A stretch of 55,688 nucleotides of DNA from Methanoregulaceae archaeon UXB-2016 (lineage in GTDB: Archaea; Halobacteriota; Methanomicrobia; Methanomicrobiales; Methanospirillaceae). Position numbers and translations under genes: made by a program. The notes under the pieces are model-generated. The model ran no database searches, had not been told where the DNA came from, and saw nothing but the letters and a program-made list of their open reading frames with translations. The stretch spans positions 1 through 55,688 of the forward strand of contig SISS01000021.1 in NCBI GenBank assembly GCA_004332335.1. The letters are read 5' to 3'. Below, piece by piece: positions 7,974 to 16,105 of this stretch; positions within the stretch are counted from its first letter, which is position 1, and every line of letters begins with the position of its first letter.

Positions 7974-9331
7974 GACTTGTCCTGATCGGCGCCCGCGGCG
8001 CCGGGAAGACGACGGTCGGCCGCCTCCTCGCCGATAGGCTCGGCCTCTCGTTCGTCGACACGGACGCGCTCGTCGAGGCGACGGCCGGGCGCTCCATCCC
8101 CGCCATCTTTGGAGAGGGGGGCGAGGCCGGCTTCCGCCTGTACGAACGGGCGGTCTGCGAGGGGCTGGCCGACGCGACCGGCGTGATCGCGACCGGCGGC
8201 GGGGTCGTGCTCGACCCGGTGAACGTGGCCCTGCTCCGGCGGCACGCCCGGGTCGTCTGGCTCGAGGCCCCGCCCGAGGAGCTCGTCTCCCGGTGCGCCG
8301 GCTCGGACCGGCCGGCCCTGACCGGCCTTGCGCCTGAGGACGAAGTCCGAACCGTGCTCATGGCCCGCGCGCCGCTATATCGGGCCGCGGCCGATCATTG
8401 CGTCTGGACCGGCTGTCGTGAACCTGAGGCGGTCGCGGGCGAGGTCCTCGGGTGGCTCGGGCATCGGCCGTCGCCCACGCTCCGGGCCGAGCTTATGGCC
8501 ACCAACCCAGATCGCGACGAGGCCGCCGGAGTCGACCTGGCGCTCGAGGACGGGCGCCTCCTCTGTGCGGTCGTCGGCCACCCGGTCGGCCACAGCCGGT
8601 CGCCGGCCCTCTTCGCCCGGCTGATCGCAGCCTACGGCCTCCCCTACGCCTACACCCGGATCGATGTGGTCACGGTCGACGATGCGATCGGATTGGCCCA
8701 GCGGCTCGGCATCCGCGGCCTCTCGGTCACCATCCCCCACAAGGAGGCCGTGCTCCGTCACTGCGACACGCTCTCGCCCGAGGCGGAGCAGATCGGGGCC
8801 GTGAACACGGTCGTCCTGTGCAGGGGGAGGCTCCACGGCCTGAACACGGACTGGCTCGGGGTCCGGGCCCCGCTCGCCCACCTCGATGGCCAGGGACTTC
8901 GGGCAGTCGTGCTCGGTGCGGGAGGTGCGGCCGCGGCCGCAGTCTACGCGCTCTCCGACCTGGGCATGGCCGTGACCGTGCTCGCCCGCGATCCGGCCCG
9001 GGCAGGGGCGCTCGCGGCCCGGTTCGGGGCCGCCTCGGGTTCGCTCGGGGCCTTCGACCCGGCCGCGACCGACGTCGTCGTCCAGACGACCCCGGTCGGG
9101 ATGGCGCCGGACACGCACTCGCTCCTCGAAGCCGACCAGATCCGGCCGGGGATGACCGTCTTCGACCTCGTGTACACGCCGGCGGAGACCCCGCTCCTCC
9201 GGCTTGCTCGGGCCGCCGGCGCGATCGTCATCCCCGGGACCGCACTCTTCGCTCACCAGGCCGCGGCTCAGGCAGAGGCGTTCTTCGGCATCCGCGCCCC
9301 GGTCACCGCCGTCGAGGAGGCGCTCCGATGA
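7970..9331 (+). CDS. Fused shikimate kinase - shikimate dehydrogenase
   Basis: This 453-residue two-domain protein carries consecutive pathway activities. Residues 1-165 are a P-loop shikimate kinase of the bacterial AroK type: Walker [10 protein letters not shown] (7-15), DTD around residue 32 for shikimate binding, GFRLYE with Arg56, and the GGG motif at 76-78. Residues 195-453 are AroE: HSRSP with Ser209/Ser211, catalytic Lys258 in TIPHKEA, Asn279 in GAVNT, Asp294 in LNTDW, and the NADP-binding VLGAGGAAA near 314. Most euryarchaea are known to use a GHMP-type shikimate kinase instead, so a P-loop kinase in this fusion suggests gene displacement. GTG 7970 overlaps the aroA stop; the end overlaps aroC by ATGA. 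Confidence 0.93.
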   Translation: MRLVLIGARGAGKTTVGRLLADRLGLSFVDTDALVEATAGRSIPAIFGEGGEAGFRLYERAVCEGLADATGVIATGGGVVLDPVNVALLRRHARVVWLEAPPEELVSRCAGSDRPALTGLAPEDEVRTVLMARAPLYRAAADHCVWTGCREPEAVAGEVLGWLGHRPSPTLRAELMATNPDRDEAAGVDLALEDGRLLCAVVGHPVGHSRSPALFARLIAAYGLPYAYTRIDVVTVDDAIGLAQRLGIRGLSVTIPHKEAVLRHCDTLSPEAEQIGAVNTVVLCRGRLHGLNTDWLGVRAPLAHLDGQGLRAVVLGAGGAAAAAVYALSDLGMAVTVLARDPARAGALAARFGAASGSLGAFDPAATDVVVQTTPVGMAPDTHSLLEADQIRPGMTVFDLVYTPAETPLLRLARAAGAIVIPGTALFAHQAAAQAEAFFGIRAPVTAVEEALR

Positions 9332-10332
9332 ACACCTTCGGCCGGCTCTTCCGGGTCACGACCTTCGGCGAGAGCCACGGCCCGGCCCTCGGCGGCGTCG
9401 TCGACGGCTGCCCAGCGCGCATCCCGCTGAACGAGGGAGACATCCAGCCCCTCCTCGACCGGAGGCGGCCCGGAACCGGGCCCCTCGTCTCGCCCCGACG
9501 GGAGGGGGACCGGGTCCACATCCTCTCGGGGGTCTTCGAAGGGGTCACCACGGGAGCCCCGATCGCGCTCCTGGTCGAGAACCAGGGAGCCCGTTCGCGC
9601 GACTACGAGCCCCTCCGCGAGGTCTACCGGCCGGGCCACGCCGACTGCACCTTCGCCTGGAAGTACGGGGTGCGTGACCACCGCGGCGGCGGCCGATCCT
9701 CGGGGCGCGAGACGATCGGTCGGGTCGCGGCCGGGGCGATCGCGCTGAAGATCCTCTCGCTCCGCGGTATCGGAGTCACAGGCCGTGTCCTCTCGGTCCA
9801 CGGGGCGGAGGGGGAGGAGGCGATGGCCGACGAGGTCCGGGCCGCGCAGGCCCGCGGCGACTCGGTCGGTGGGATCGTCGAGGTCGTCGTGACCGGGCTG
9901 CCCCCCGGCCTGGGCGACCCGGTCTTCGGCCGGCTCGACGCGGCGATCGCGGGGGCCCTGATGGGGATCGGGGCCGTCAAGGGGGTCGAGATCGGCGCGG
10001 GCTTCGGCGCGGCCGAGCTCTTGGGCTCCGAGATGAACGATCCGATCACGCCCGACGGCTTCGCCTCGAACCGTGCGGGCGGCGTCCTCGGCGGGATCTC
10101 GAACGGGGCCCCGCTGGTCGCGCGCTGCGCGGTCAAGCCGACCCCGTCGATCGCACGGCCCCAGGCGACTGTCGATGCTGCCGGCCGCGCGGTCGAGGTC
10201 TCGATCGCAGGAAGGCATGATCCCTGCATCGCCTTCCGGCTCGTGCCGGTCGCCGAGGCGATGCTCGGGCTCGTGCTTGCGGATGCCCTGCTTCGGCAGG
10301 ACGCCTACGCCCGCTTCGAAGAAGAGCGGTAA
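9328..10332 (+). CDS. aroC: Chorismate synthase
   Basis: This 334-residue enzyme makes chorismate from EPSP using reduced FMN. The three family signatures are visible: [17 protein letters not shown] near the N-terminus, [17 protein letters not shown] around residue 125 and [13 protein letters not shown] near the end. ATG overlaps the stop of the upstream fusion gene. It is the last gene of the operon; AAGAG followed by a short T run (10343-10347) lies after the stop and may terminate the transcript, facing the convergent aroD end 21 bases away. Confidence 0.96.
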   Translation: MNTFGRLFRVTTFGESHGPALGGVVDGCPARIPLNEGDIQPLLDRRRPGTGPLVSPRREGDRVHILSGVFEGVTTGAPIALLVENQGARSRDYEPLREVYRPGHADCTFAWKYGVRDHRGGGRSSGRETIGRVAAGAIALKILSLRGIGVTGRVLSVHGAEGEEAMADEVRAAQARGDSVGGIVEVVVTGLPPGLGDPVFGRLDAAIAGALMGIGAVKGVEIGAGFGAAELLGSEMNDPITPDGFASNRAGGVLGGISNGAPLVARCAVKPTPSIARPQATVDAAGRAVEVSIAGRHDPCIAFRLVPVAEAMLGLVLADALLRQDAYARFEEER

Positions 10333-10353
10333 GAGAGCCCTCTTTTTCAGATT

Positions 10354-11001
10354 CTACGGGGCTGGCTCCGCCGGCCGCAGGAGCGCCATCAGGGTCCGCA
10401 TCTCGGCGAGCGTGTACTGCCCCGGGGACGAGGGCCGCCCGGCCGAGCAGTACGCGAGGGCCGAGCCGAAGAGGGGAAGGAGGGCCCGGCCGTGGCGGTA
10501 TGTGGTCCCCATGATCGAGGTGCAGACAGGCTTTGTGGCCGCCTGGGTGAACGAGAGGAGGTCGAGCAGGTCGTCGTCCGAGGACGGGGCGAGGACCAGC
10601 TTGGGGAGGTCGCCGTAGGTCCGCAGCTCGCGCTCGAGCCCGAAGAGCTCGGGCAGGGAGAGCATGGTCCCCAGGTGGACCGAGGCGATGACCCCACACC
10701 CGGCCTCGCGGCAGGCCGGCGCCAGTCCCCGGAACCGACGCTCGAGGTCGACGTACTGCACAAGCGGGAGGAACGGAACAAGGAGCCCGGCGCATTCTTC
10801 GACGTCGCCCGCGAACTCGCCGCCCTCGTCGATCGAGCGGACCGTGGCGATCAGGGGGAGGGAGAGGTTGCGGCATGCCGCAGCCAGGGCCGCGTGGTCT
10901 TCGCGAGCCACGAGGTCGAGCCGGAGTTCGACCAGGTCAGGCCCGGCCCCCACCACCGTGCCGAGCTCGTCGAGCCCGGTCACAGGCGCGACCAGGTCCA
11001 T
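10354..11001 (-). CDS. aroD: 3-dehydroquinate dehydratase, type I
   Basis: This 215-residue type I dehydroquinase provides the remaining step of the pathway, dehydroquinate to 3-dehydroshikimate. Visible active-site parts are DLVELRLD (substrate-binding Glu and Arg), the catalytic His in IASVHLGT and the Schiff-base Lys in PKLVLAPS. ATG at 11001 was chosen because it lies one base after the stop of the upstream DUF3467 gene, typical of coupling; a longer frame from 11034 would overlap that gene. It is convergent with the main aromatic operon rather than inside it, so its expression is tied to the DUF3467 promoter. Confidence 0.92.
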   Translation of the reverse strand: MDLVAPVTGLDELGTVVGAGPDLVELRLDLVAREDHAALAAACRNLSLPLIATVRSIDEGGEFAGDVEECAGLLVPFLPLVQYVDLERRFRGLAPACREAGCGVIASVHLGTMLSLPELFGLERELRTYGDLPKLVLAPSSDDDLLDLLSFTQAATKPVCTSIMGTTYRHGRALLPLFGSALAYCSAGRPSSPGQYTLAEMRTLMALLRPAEPAP

Positions 11002-11002
11002 C

Positions 11003-11299
11003 TCAGGAATAACCCGAGAGGGTCGTCGAGACACCCTCGGGGCGCCGCTCGCCCGGAGCCTCGAGGGTCCCGAACTTCTCCTCGTACTCGGTCATGGACC
11101 CGCCCAGGACCGCGAGCAAGGATTTGGCGTGGCGGGGCGAGATCGAGACGATCGCCTTGGCCCGGGCCTGGTTCGTCCCGGGGATCTGGTGGAGGAAGAG
11201 GAAGGTGAACTCGTCGTCCTTGTACGCGATCTGGATCATGTTTGAGTAGACCGGGTCGAGGTCGGGCGGCATCTGGACCTGGATCTCCTGGTTCGACAT
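11003..11299 (-). CDS. DUF3467 family protein
   Basis: This 98-residue protein fits the DUF3467 pattern: VYSNMIQIAYKDDEFTFLFLH followed by ARAKAIVSISPRHAKSLLAVL and an acidic/Gly-rich tail. Such short proteins occur in bacteria and methanogens; no function is known to me. It is soluble with no catalytic motif. A TATA-like TGATAAACG (11321-11330, minus strand) lies 22-31 bases before ATG and there is no ribosome binding site, so the transcript is probably leaderless. It is co-directional with aroD, one base apart, so the two are very likely one operon. Confidence 0.85.
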   Translation of the reverse strand: MSNQEIQVQMPPDLDPVYSNMIQIAYKDDEFTFLFLHQIPGTNQARAKAIVSISPRHAKSLLAVLGGSMTEYEEKFGTLEAPGERRPEGVSTTLSGYS

Positions 11300-11355
11300 G
11301 GGGATAGGGTACCCCCCGCTCGTTTATCACTTCTTCGGACGGAACAGGCAGATTG

Positions 11356-13380
11356 ATGCGGCATCCGGAGCCACCCCTCTCTATCATGCCCCGGACCGAT
11401 TACGGCCTCCCTCTCCTCGCTCTTGCCACCCTCGTCGCCTGGGCCGTCGCTGCCGCCGCACTCGCGGCGAACCTCGCCGCTGTGGCCGCGACCCTCGTGC
11501 TCGTCCCGGTCGCAGTCGGAGCCTACCGTGAGCAGCGTCTCGCTTTCGCCCTCGCCCTCCTCTCGGCCGCGGTCCATGCCGGGCTCGCCGTCGCGAACGG
11601 CCTGCCCCTCCTGCCGGCCCTGCTCGGGGCCGTCGTCCTCGCCGCGACTGGGCTGCTCATCGCGGGCGTGCTCGGGGCCGCGGCCGACGAGGCCGGGGTC
11701 TACCGGGTCTGGTACCACGCCCTCCGCGACCGGCTCCCGGCCGCCACTCTCTTCTTCATGCCCGCCACGGGCCGCATCCACGACCTGAACGACCGGGCTG
11801 CAGCCCTGCTGGGGCTCCTCCAGACTCATTCGCTCGCCGGGGCCTTCGAGGACCCGGAGGCGTATGCGACCTTCGCGGCCGACGTTGCGGCCGGCGAGGT
11901 CGTGCGGTGTGGGGCTTGGCTCCAGGGCGGGGACGGCGCACGCCGATGGTGCGAACTCAGTGGCGCCATGGCGACTCCGGTGCTCGCCGTGGTCTCGGTC
12001 GAGGACAGGACGGCCGAGCGGGGGAGGGAGGACGCGCTCGCCGCGAGCGAGGCCGCACACCGAGCCCTCGCGGCGTACCTGCCCGGCGCGGCCCTGCTCG
12101 TCGACGACGAGCTCCGCTGCACGGCCACAGGGGGTGAGGTCCTCGACCTCCTCGCCGGCGACGGCGCCACGGTTACGGGCCGGAACCTCTGGACCGCGTT
12201 CCCCGAACGGATTGCCCAGGCTATCGAGCCGCTCGCCCGGCTCGCGGTCTTCGGCGCTCCCGGGACAGGGGAGCTCGAGGTCGCCGGCCGGCATCTCCTC
12301 CTCGCGGCCGCTCCGGTCCCCGGGCCGGACGGGACCGTGGGCGGGGCCGTGCTCCTCGCGGCCGACGTGTCGGCCCTCCGTGACCGGCTCGCTCTCTCCG
12401 AGGAGCGACGGGCGCTCACAAATGCGCTCCTCGAGGTCCACCGGGCCGGGCAGGGGGGCGCGGCCGACCGGCTCCTCGCCGCCGCCATCCGCCTGACCGG
12501 GTCGCGCTACGGCGCGGTCCTCCGGTTCGAGGACGGAGGGCCTGTGGAGATGGCCCTCTCGCCGGCGCTGCATAGCACCCCGGGCCGGTTCGAGCCCTGG
12601 GCCCTTGTGGAGGATCCGGCCTCAGCCCACTGCCTGAACGAGCTCAATCCTGCCCGATTCCCCGAGGGCCACATGCCCGTACGGCGCTTGCTCACAGCCC
12701 CGGTCCTCGAGGACGGCCGCCTGACGGGCCTGGTCGCGGTCGCGGACCGATCTGTGGCGTACACCGAGCGCGAGGCGGCGGCCCTCCGGGCCCTCGCCGA
12801 CGAGGGCTTCGGCGTGGCCCGATCGGACGAGGCGGCCGCCCGACAGGCCGCCCGGGATGCGAGCCTCGAGGCCATCGTCGAGTCGGCCCCCCTGCCGCTC
12901 CTGCTCGCCGGCCGCGACGGCTCCGTTCTCCGCGAGAACGGGGCCGCCTGCCGGCTCTTCGGCGAGGGCGCGCCCGACGACCTCGCCCTCCGCCTTGTCG
13001 AGGGCGACCGGAACCGGGTCCGCACGGCCGAGGAACGGCGGCGGCACGGAGCCCGCGGCGTCCCGGCCCGGTACCTCGCGGGCGCCCTCGGCCCCGACGG
13101 CGCCGGGCGTCCCTGCCTGGTCGTCGCGGCGTTCCTGAAGCCCGTGGACGCGACCCTCTTCGTCTTCGTCGAGCTCGCCGTGGTCGCGGCCCACGACCGC
13201 TGCCGCAACCGCGCGCTCGCCGCGCTCGAGGCCCGGCTCGAGGCCGCGCTCAGGTCCGACCCGGCCGAGCTCGCCGAGGCGCTCGCCGGGGCCTGGCGGG
13301 CCTCGGCCCGCGAGCGGGGCGTGCTCGGCGCCCCCACGCCCTTCGAGACTCTGCCCCCCGACTGCGCCGACTACTCCTGA
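11356..13380 (+). CDS. Membrane PAS/GAF sensor protein without kinase domain
   Basis: This protein of about 674 residues has an N-terminal block of about four hydrophobic helices (roughly residues 15-105), then PAS-like domains around 115-215 and 225-340, a GAF-like domain around 350-490 (GSRYGAVLRF..., MPVRRLLTAPVLEDGRLTGLVAVAD) and a last degenerate PAS around 500-610. No H-box, ATPase, GGDEF or methyl-accepting region follows; the C-terminus ends in a short helical tail. It therefore looks like a membrane sensor that must signal through a partner, or whose output domain was lost. A TTG at 11353 and an ATG at 11386 are alternative starts. It is transcribed divergently from DUF3467. The ligand is unknown. 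Confidence 0.75.
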   Translation: MRHPEPPLSIMPRTDYGLPLLALATLVAWAVAAAALAANLAAVAATLVLVPVAVGAYREQRLAFALALLSAAVHAGLAVANGLPLLPALLGAVVLAATGLLIAGVLGAAADEAGVYRVWYHALRDRLPAATLFFMPATGRIHDLNDRAAALLGLLQTHSLAGAFEDPEAYATFAADVAAGEVVRCGAWLQGGDGARRWCELSGAMATPVLAVVSVEDRTAERGREDALAASEAAHRALAAYLPGAALLVDDELRCTATGGEVLDLLAGDGATVTGRNLWTAFPERIAQAIEPLARLAVFGAPGTGELEVAGRHLLLAAAPVPGPDGTVGGAVLLAADVSALRDRLALSEERRALTNALLEVHRAGQGGAADRLLAAAIRLTGSRYGAVLRFEDGGPVEMALSPALHSTPGRFEPWALVEDPASAHCLNELNPARFPEGHMPVRRLLTAPVLEDGRLTGLVAVADRSVAYTEREAAALRALADEGFGVARSDEAAARQAARDASLEAIVESAPLPLLLAGRDGSVLRENGAACRLFGEGAPDDLALRLVEGDRNRVRTAEERRRHGARGVPARYLAGALGPDGAGRPCLVVAAFLKPVDATLFVFVELAVVAAHDRCRNRALAALEARLEAALRSDPAELAEALAGAWRASARERGVLGAPTPFETLPPDCADYS

Positions 13381-13739
13381 TCGACGTGGCGGAGGTCCCG
13401 GGCCTCGCGGAGGACCAGCTCCTTCGCCCCGCTGTAGGTTGAGACGAGCCCGAAGCACTCGACGAGCTCGCCCTTCGCCGGGACGGGCTCGGGCACCGCG
13501 CTCGCGGGCATGAAGATGCGGACCCCGCCCACGCGGCAGATCAGGTGGCCCCCGCTCGCCGCAACCACGTCCTCGACCGGGCCGTGCACGACCGCGAGGG
13601 TGCCGTCGGCGAGGTCGGGGGAGAAGGGGACTGCGAACGCTCCCGGGCCGAGGGCCTCGAGCAGGGCCGCGCCACCCGCGACCAGGCCGAAGACGAGGAT
13701 GAGGATGGCGAGGGCCCACCGCTCCTGCTGCACCAGCAT
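13371..13739 (-). CDS. Membrane-anchored OB-fold protein
   Basis: This is a 122-residue protein with one N-terminal transmembrane helix (about 8-30) followed by a domain of five short strands, including LAVVHGPVEDVVAASGG, LICRVGGVRIFMPA and GELVECFGLVSTYSGAKELVLR. That pattern resembles the tRNA-anticodon/ExoVII-type OB-fold. The domain would face outside if the N-terminus is inside. The C-terminus overlaps the convergent sensor gene by ten bases. Its start lies two bases from a perfect palindrome in the divergent promoter region, so it is likely regulated together with the HTH operon opposite. The OB-fold call is from strand pattern only; ligand unknown. Confidence 0.65.
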   Translation of the reverse strand: MLVQQERWALAILILVFGLVAGGAALLEALGPGAFAVPFSPDLADGTLAVVHGPVEDVVAASGGHLICRVGGVRIFMPASAVPEPVPAKGELVECFGLVSTYSGAKELVLREARDLRHVDQE

Positions 13740-13740
13740 A

Positions 13741-13758
13741 CTACGAAACTGTTCGTAG
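13741..13758 (-). promoter_or_regulatory. Palindrome upstream of the OB-fold gene
   Basis: CTACGAA-ACTG-TTCGTAG is a perfect seven-base inverted repeat with a four-base spacer. It lies immediately before the ATG of the minus-strand OB-fold gene and after its TATA-like element (TTATATTTA, about 13765-13773), where a bound repressor would block transcription start. Confidence 0.55.
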
Positions 13759-13786
13759 TCATCCTAAATATAACCGACAGGTTTAA

Positions 13787-13805
13787 ATGTTAACAGCGTT
13801 AACAT
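13787..13805 (+). promoter_or_regulatory. Palindrome upstream of the HTH operon
   Basis: ATGTTAAC-AGC-GTTAACAT is a perfect eight-base inverted repeat with a three-base spacer. It sits between the TATA-like TTTAAAT (13782-13788) and the ATG at 13813, which is close enough to be leaderless. The position is typical for an archaeal repressor site, possibly autoregulation by the winged-helix protein encoded next. Confidence 0.6.
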
Positions 13806-13812
13806 TATACGT

Positions 13813-14046
13813 ATGACAGGGTCTGGTCTTCCACCATCCTCCAGGACGGTCCTGCACCTGCTGGACAACAGCGGTGCCATGACCCACAAGGAGCTTGTGC
13901 AGCGGTCGAACCTCGCACCGCGCACCGTACGATACGCGCTGAAAAAGCTGAAAGAGAACCACCTGATCCTTGAGAAGTTCAACTTCAAGGACGCCCGGCA
14001 GATCATCTACCAGTCGCGCCAGGCGGCTGTTGCGGTACCAGCATGA
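13813..14046 (+). CDS. Small winged-helix transcriptional regulator
   Basis: This 77-residue protein consists almost entirely of one winged helix-turn-helix domain: VLHLLDNSGAMTHKELVQRSNL, then the recognition helix LAPRTVRYALKKLKENHLI, then a short wing. It resembles the MarR/ArsR-like helix pattern. There is no ligand domain. The start lies about 28 bases after a TATA-like element, so the mRNA may be leaderless. It overlaps the next regulator gene by ATGA, giving a coupled two-regulator operon. The nearby palindromes make autoregulation and control of the divergent OB-fold gene likely; this is inference from position. Confidence 0.85.
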   Translation: MTGSGLPPSSRTVLHLLDNSGAMTHKELVQRSNLAPRTVRYALKKLKENHLILEKFNFKDARQIIYQSRQAAVAVPA

Positions 14047-14378
14047 ACGAGCGGGTCTGTGACATCATGGTCTGTGACGCCATGGTGCGCAAACTCGTCC
14101 CCTCAGCCCGCGCCGAGATGGTCTGCCGCCTGGTCCAGCACCAGGGCGTGCCGCAGACCGAGATCGCACGGCGCCTCGGCATCAGCCGTGCCGCGATCTC
14201 CCAGTACGTCAGCCGCAAGCGCGGCTGTTGCGAGGGCCACGAGCTCTCGCCTGAACTCTCCTCCCTGATCGACCGCTGGGCGCTCTCGGTCATGGGCCAC
14301 GAGGAGGGGGCGATCACGCTCTGCGACCTCTGTCGCTGCGCGGCCCAGAAGTACGAGTCCCCTTCTCTCGACGTCTGA
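14043..14378 (+). CDS. HTH regulator with cysteine-rich tail
   Basis: This 111-residue protein has an N-terminal helix-turn-helix domain (about residues 25-60, QTEIARRLGISRAAISQYVS) of the XRE-like kind. Cysteines cluster at 62-63 and at 94, 97 and 99 (CDLCRC), with further Cys at 6, 11 and 28. The C-terminal set could bind zinc or an iron-sulfur cluster and make this a redox or metal sensor, though the spacing does not match one named family that I can recall. ATG overlaps the stop of the winged-helix gene, so both are made from one transcript. Its 3' end faces the phospholipase D-like gene 12 bases away. Confidence 0.8.
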   Translation: MNERVCDIMVCDAMVRKLVPSARAEMVCRLVQHQGVPQTEIARRLGISRAAISQYVSRKRGCCEGHELSPELSSLIDRWALSVMGHEEGAITLCDLCRCAAQKYESPSLDV

Positions 14379-14390
14379 GACGTCGCTCTC

Positions 14391-16067
14391 TTATCCTCTT
14401 CTCTTTATGACGAGGAGGCCGACCGCAACTCCGACGAGCACGAGCCCTGCGATCCCGACCCGGGTCCAGTCCACGCCCCGCCCGGCGGCCGCGGTCGAGG
14501 CGTTCGCGCCCGAGGCCCAGTCCGCGTCGAACACGGCCAGGAAGTACGCCCCGGCCCCCGGGTCGTCCACGACCACGCCGGCCTCGCGGTTGAACGAGGG
14601 TGAGGCCTCGTTCCAGTTGATCGACGAGACGAGTACCCGCCGTCCGTCCACGACCACGCCCTTCGTATGGACCTTGGTCAGGTCGTGCGCTTCCAGGTCG
14701 ACGAGCCGGGCCTCGAGCGGCAGCCCCTCGGCCGCTGCGATCCGGTTGATCAGGGCGACCTGCTCGTCGTTGTCGGCCTCGTCCTCGGTGTTGAACCATG
14801 CCGCGTCGAGGAGCACCCGGACCTCCACCCCGCGCCGTGCCGCCTCTACGGCCGCGGCGAGATAACGCTGGAGCCCCGTCGCCGACTCGTTGGTGATGTA
14901 GGCCTGCTCGATCGCGATCGACGAGCGCGCCGAGGCGATCAGGCTCGTGACCTCGCCGGCCGTGTCGGGGGCGAGCACGGTCGTGATCGTCGCGTTCCCG
15001 AACGGCGCCGGCGTGAAGCGCGGGGAGTACGCCCGCTCAGACGGGGTCTCGATCGCCCCGGGTCGAACGGTTGCGACCGGCTGGATGTCGGAGCCTCCGA
15101 TGTCCGCGGCAAAGACCTCGCTGAAGTATGCCGCGACCCGCGGGTCGTCGAGCACGACCCCCCAGCCCCGGTTCCCCTGCCGGCCCGCGGGAGGAAACGC
15201 GGCCGGCTTCCAGTTCTCGGTCGTGACCAGGGTCCAGCGGTCGTCCGCGACCAGGTACTTTGCGTGGTCGAAGCGATACCGGGCGTGGGCCGCGCCCTCG
15301 GACCCGATCCGGCGGACCGGGATCCCGGCCTCGAGCAGCCGGGCGAGCACGGCCCACTCGCCCGACGAGATCCCGCCGACCGGTCCCCCCTCGACGAGCA
15401 CGGTGACATCCACGCCGCGCGCCCGGGCCGCGACGAGCGCCTCGCCGAGGACGGGGTCGGTCAGCTCGTACGCGTTCAGCACGATCGACTCCCGGGCCGA
15501 GGCGACGAGGTCTGCGAGCACGTCCGACGAGCAGTCGGGCGCGACGAAGGCCGTGCCCGAGACGCTCGGGACCGTGAGGGCGGAGAGACGGGACTGCCCG
15601 ATCATGAGGACCCGCGGGTCCCAGGCCCCGTTCTCGCGGAAGTGGACCTGGCCCTGGCGCGGGTCGACGTCCCCGGGCCAGCTTACCCGGTCGACCGCGG
15701 CCCCGCGGACGAGCAGGGTGAGTTCGTCCTTCTCGTTCCCGAGTCGGAGGTCCTTCGTCCGGACCATCCCGGGGGCCGGCGACGCGTCCAGGAGCTCGAA
15801 GTCGGGGAGCGCGCCGTGGACGAGTGCGTAGGCCGAGCCGTTCCGTGCGACCACGACCCGTCCGTGCCCGGTCGCGCCCGGCGGGAACGCAGCCGTCCCC
15901 TCGCCGTCGGTCACGGCGACGCCGTCGAGCGGTCCGTCGCCCGCGAGGACGAAGAACTCGTCCGCCTCGCCCGAGAGCCAGGTGTCGGGGCAGACCTCCG
16001 CGAGCGTGTACGCCCCGGCGGCCGTGACAAGGCAGAGGAGGGCGAGCAGGATCAGGACGGCGCGCAT
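14391..16067 (-). CDS. Exported, membrane-anchored phospholipase D-like protein
   Basis: This is a protein of about 558 residues with an N-terminal signal peptide (RAVLILLALLCLVTAAGAY), an N-terminal beta-rich domain of about 140 residues resembling a lamin-tail domain, two phospholipase D domains and a C-terminal transmembrane anchor ending in Lys-Arg-Arg. The HKD motifs are visible as FDHAKYLVADD and KVHTKGVVVDG, each followed by a TENW or SINW strand. It should act outside the cell on phosphodiester bonds (lipid or nucleic acid). ATG at 16067 is preferred over GTG at 16085 because a TATA-like ACTATAAACC (about 16090-16099, minus) lies about 25-30 bases upstream. The substrate is unknown. 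Confidence 0.85.
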   Translation of the reverse strand: MRAVLILLALLCLVTAAGAYTLAEVCPDTWLSGEADEFFVLAGDGPLDGVAVTDGEGTAAFPPGATGHGRVVVARNGSAYALVHGALPDFELLDASPAPGMVRTKDLRLGNEKDELTLLVRGAAVDRVSWPGDVDPRQGQVHFRENGAWDPRVLMIGQSRLSALTVPSVSGTAFVAPDCSSDVLADLVASARESIVLNAYELTDPVLGEALVAARARGVDVTVLVEGGPVGGISSGEWAVLARLLEAGIPVRRIGSEGAAHARYRFDHAKYLVADDRWTLVTTENWKPAAFPPAGRQGNRGWGVVLDDPRVAAYFSEVFAADIGGSDIQPVATVRPGAIETPSERAYSPRFTPAPFGNATITTVLAPDTAGEVTSLIASARSSIAIEQAYITNESATGLQRYLAAAVEAARRGVEVRVLLDAAWFNTEDEADNDEQVALINRIAAAEGLPLEARLVDLEAHDLTKVHTKGVVVDGRRVLVSSINWNEASPSFNREAGVVVDDPGAGAYFLAVFDADWASGANASTAAAGRGVDWTRVGIAGLVLVGVAVGLLVIKRRG

Positions 16068-16105
16068 CGATCGACTTTTTGTCACGCCCCGGTTTATAGT
16101 ACGCC

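Noticed and set aside
11761-12496. Several overlapping frames opposite the PAS/GAF sensor
   Set aside because: All are low-complexity Arg/Ser/Pro frames without domains; the sensor frame has consistent GC-rich third positions and recognisable folds.
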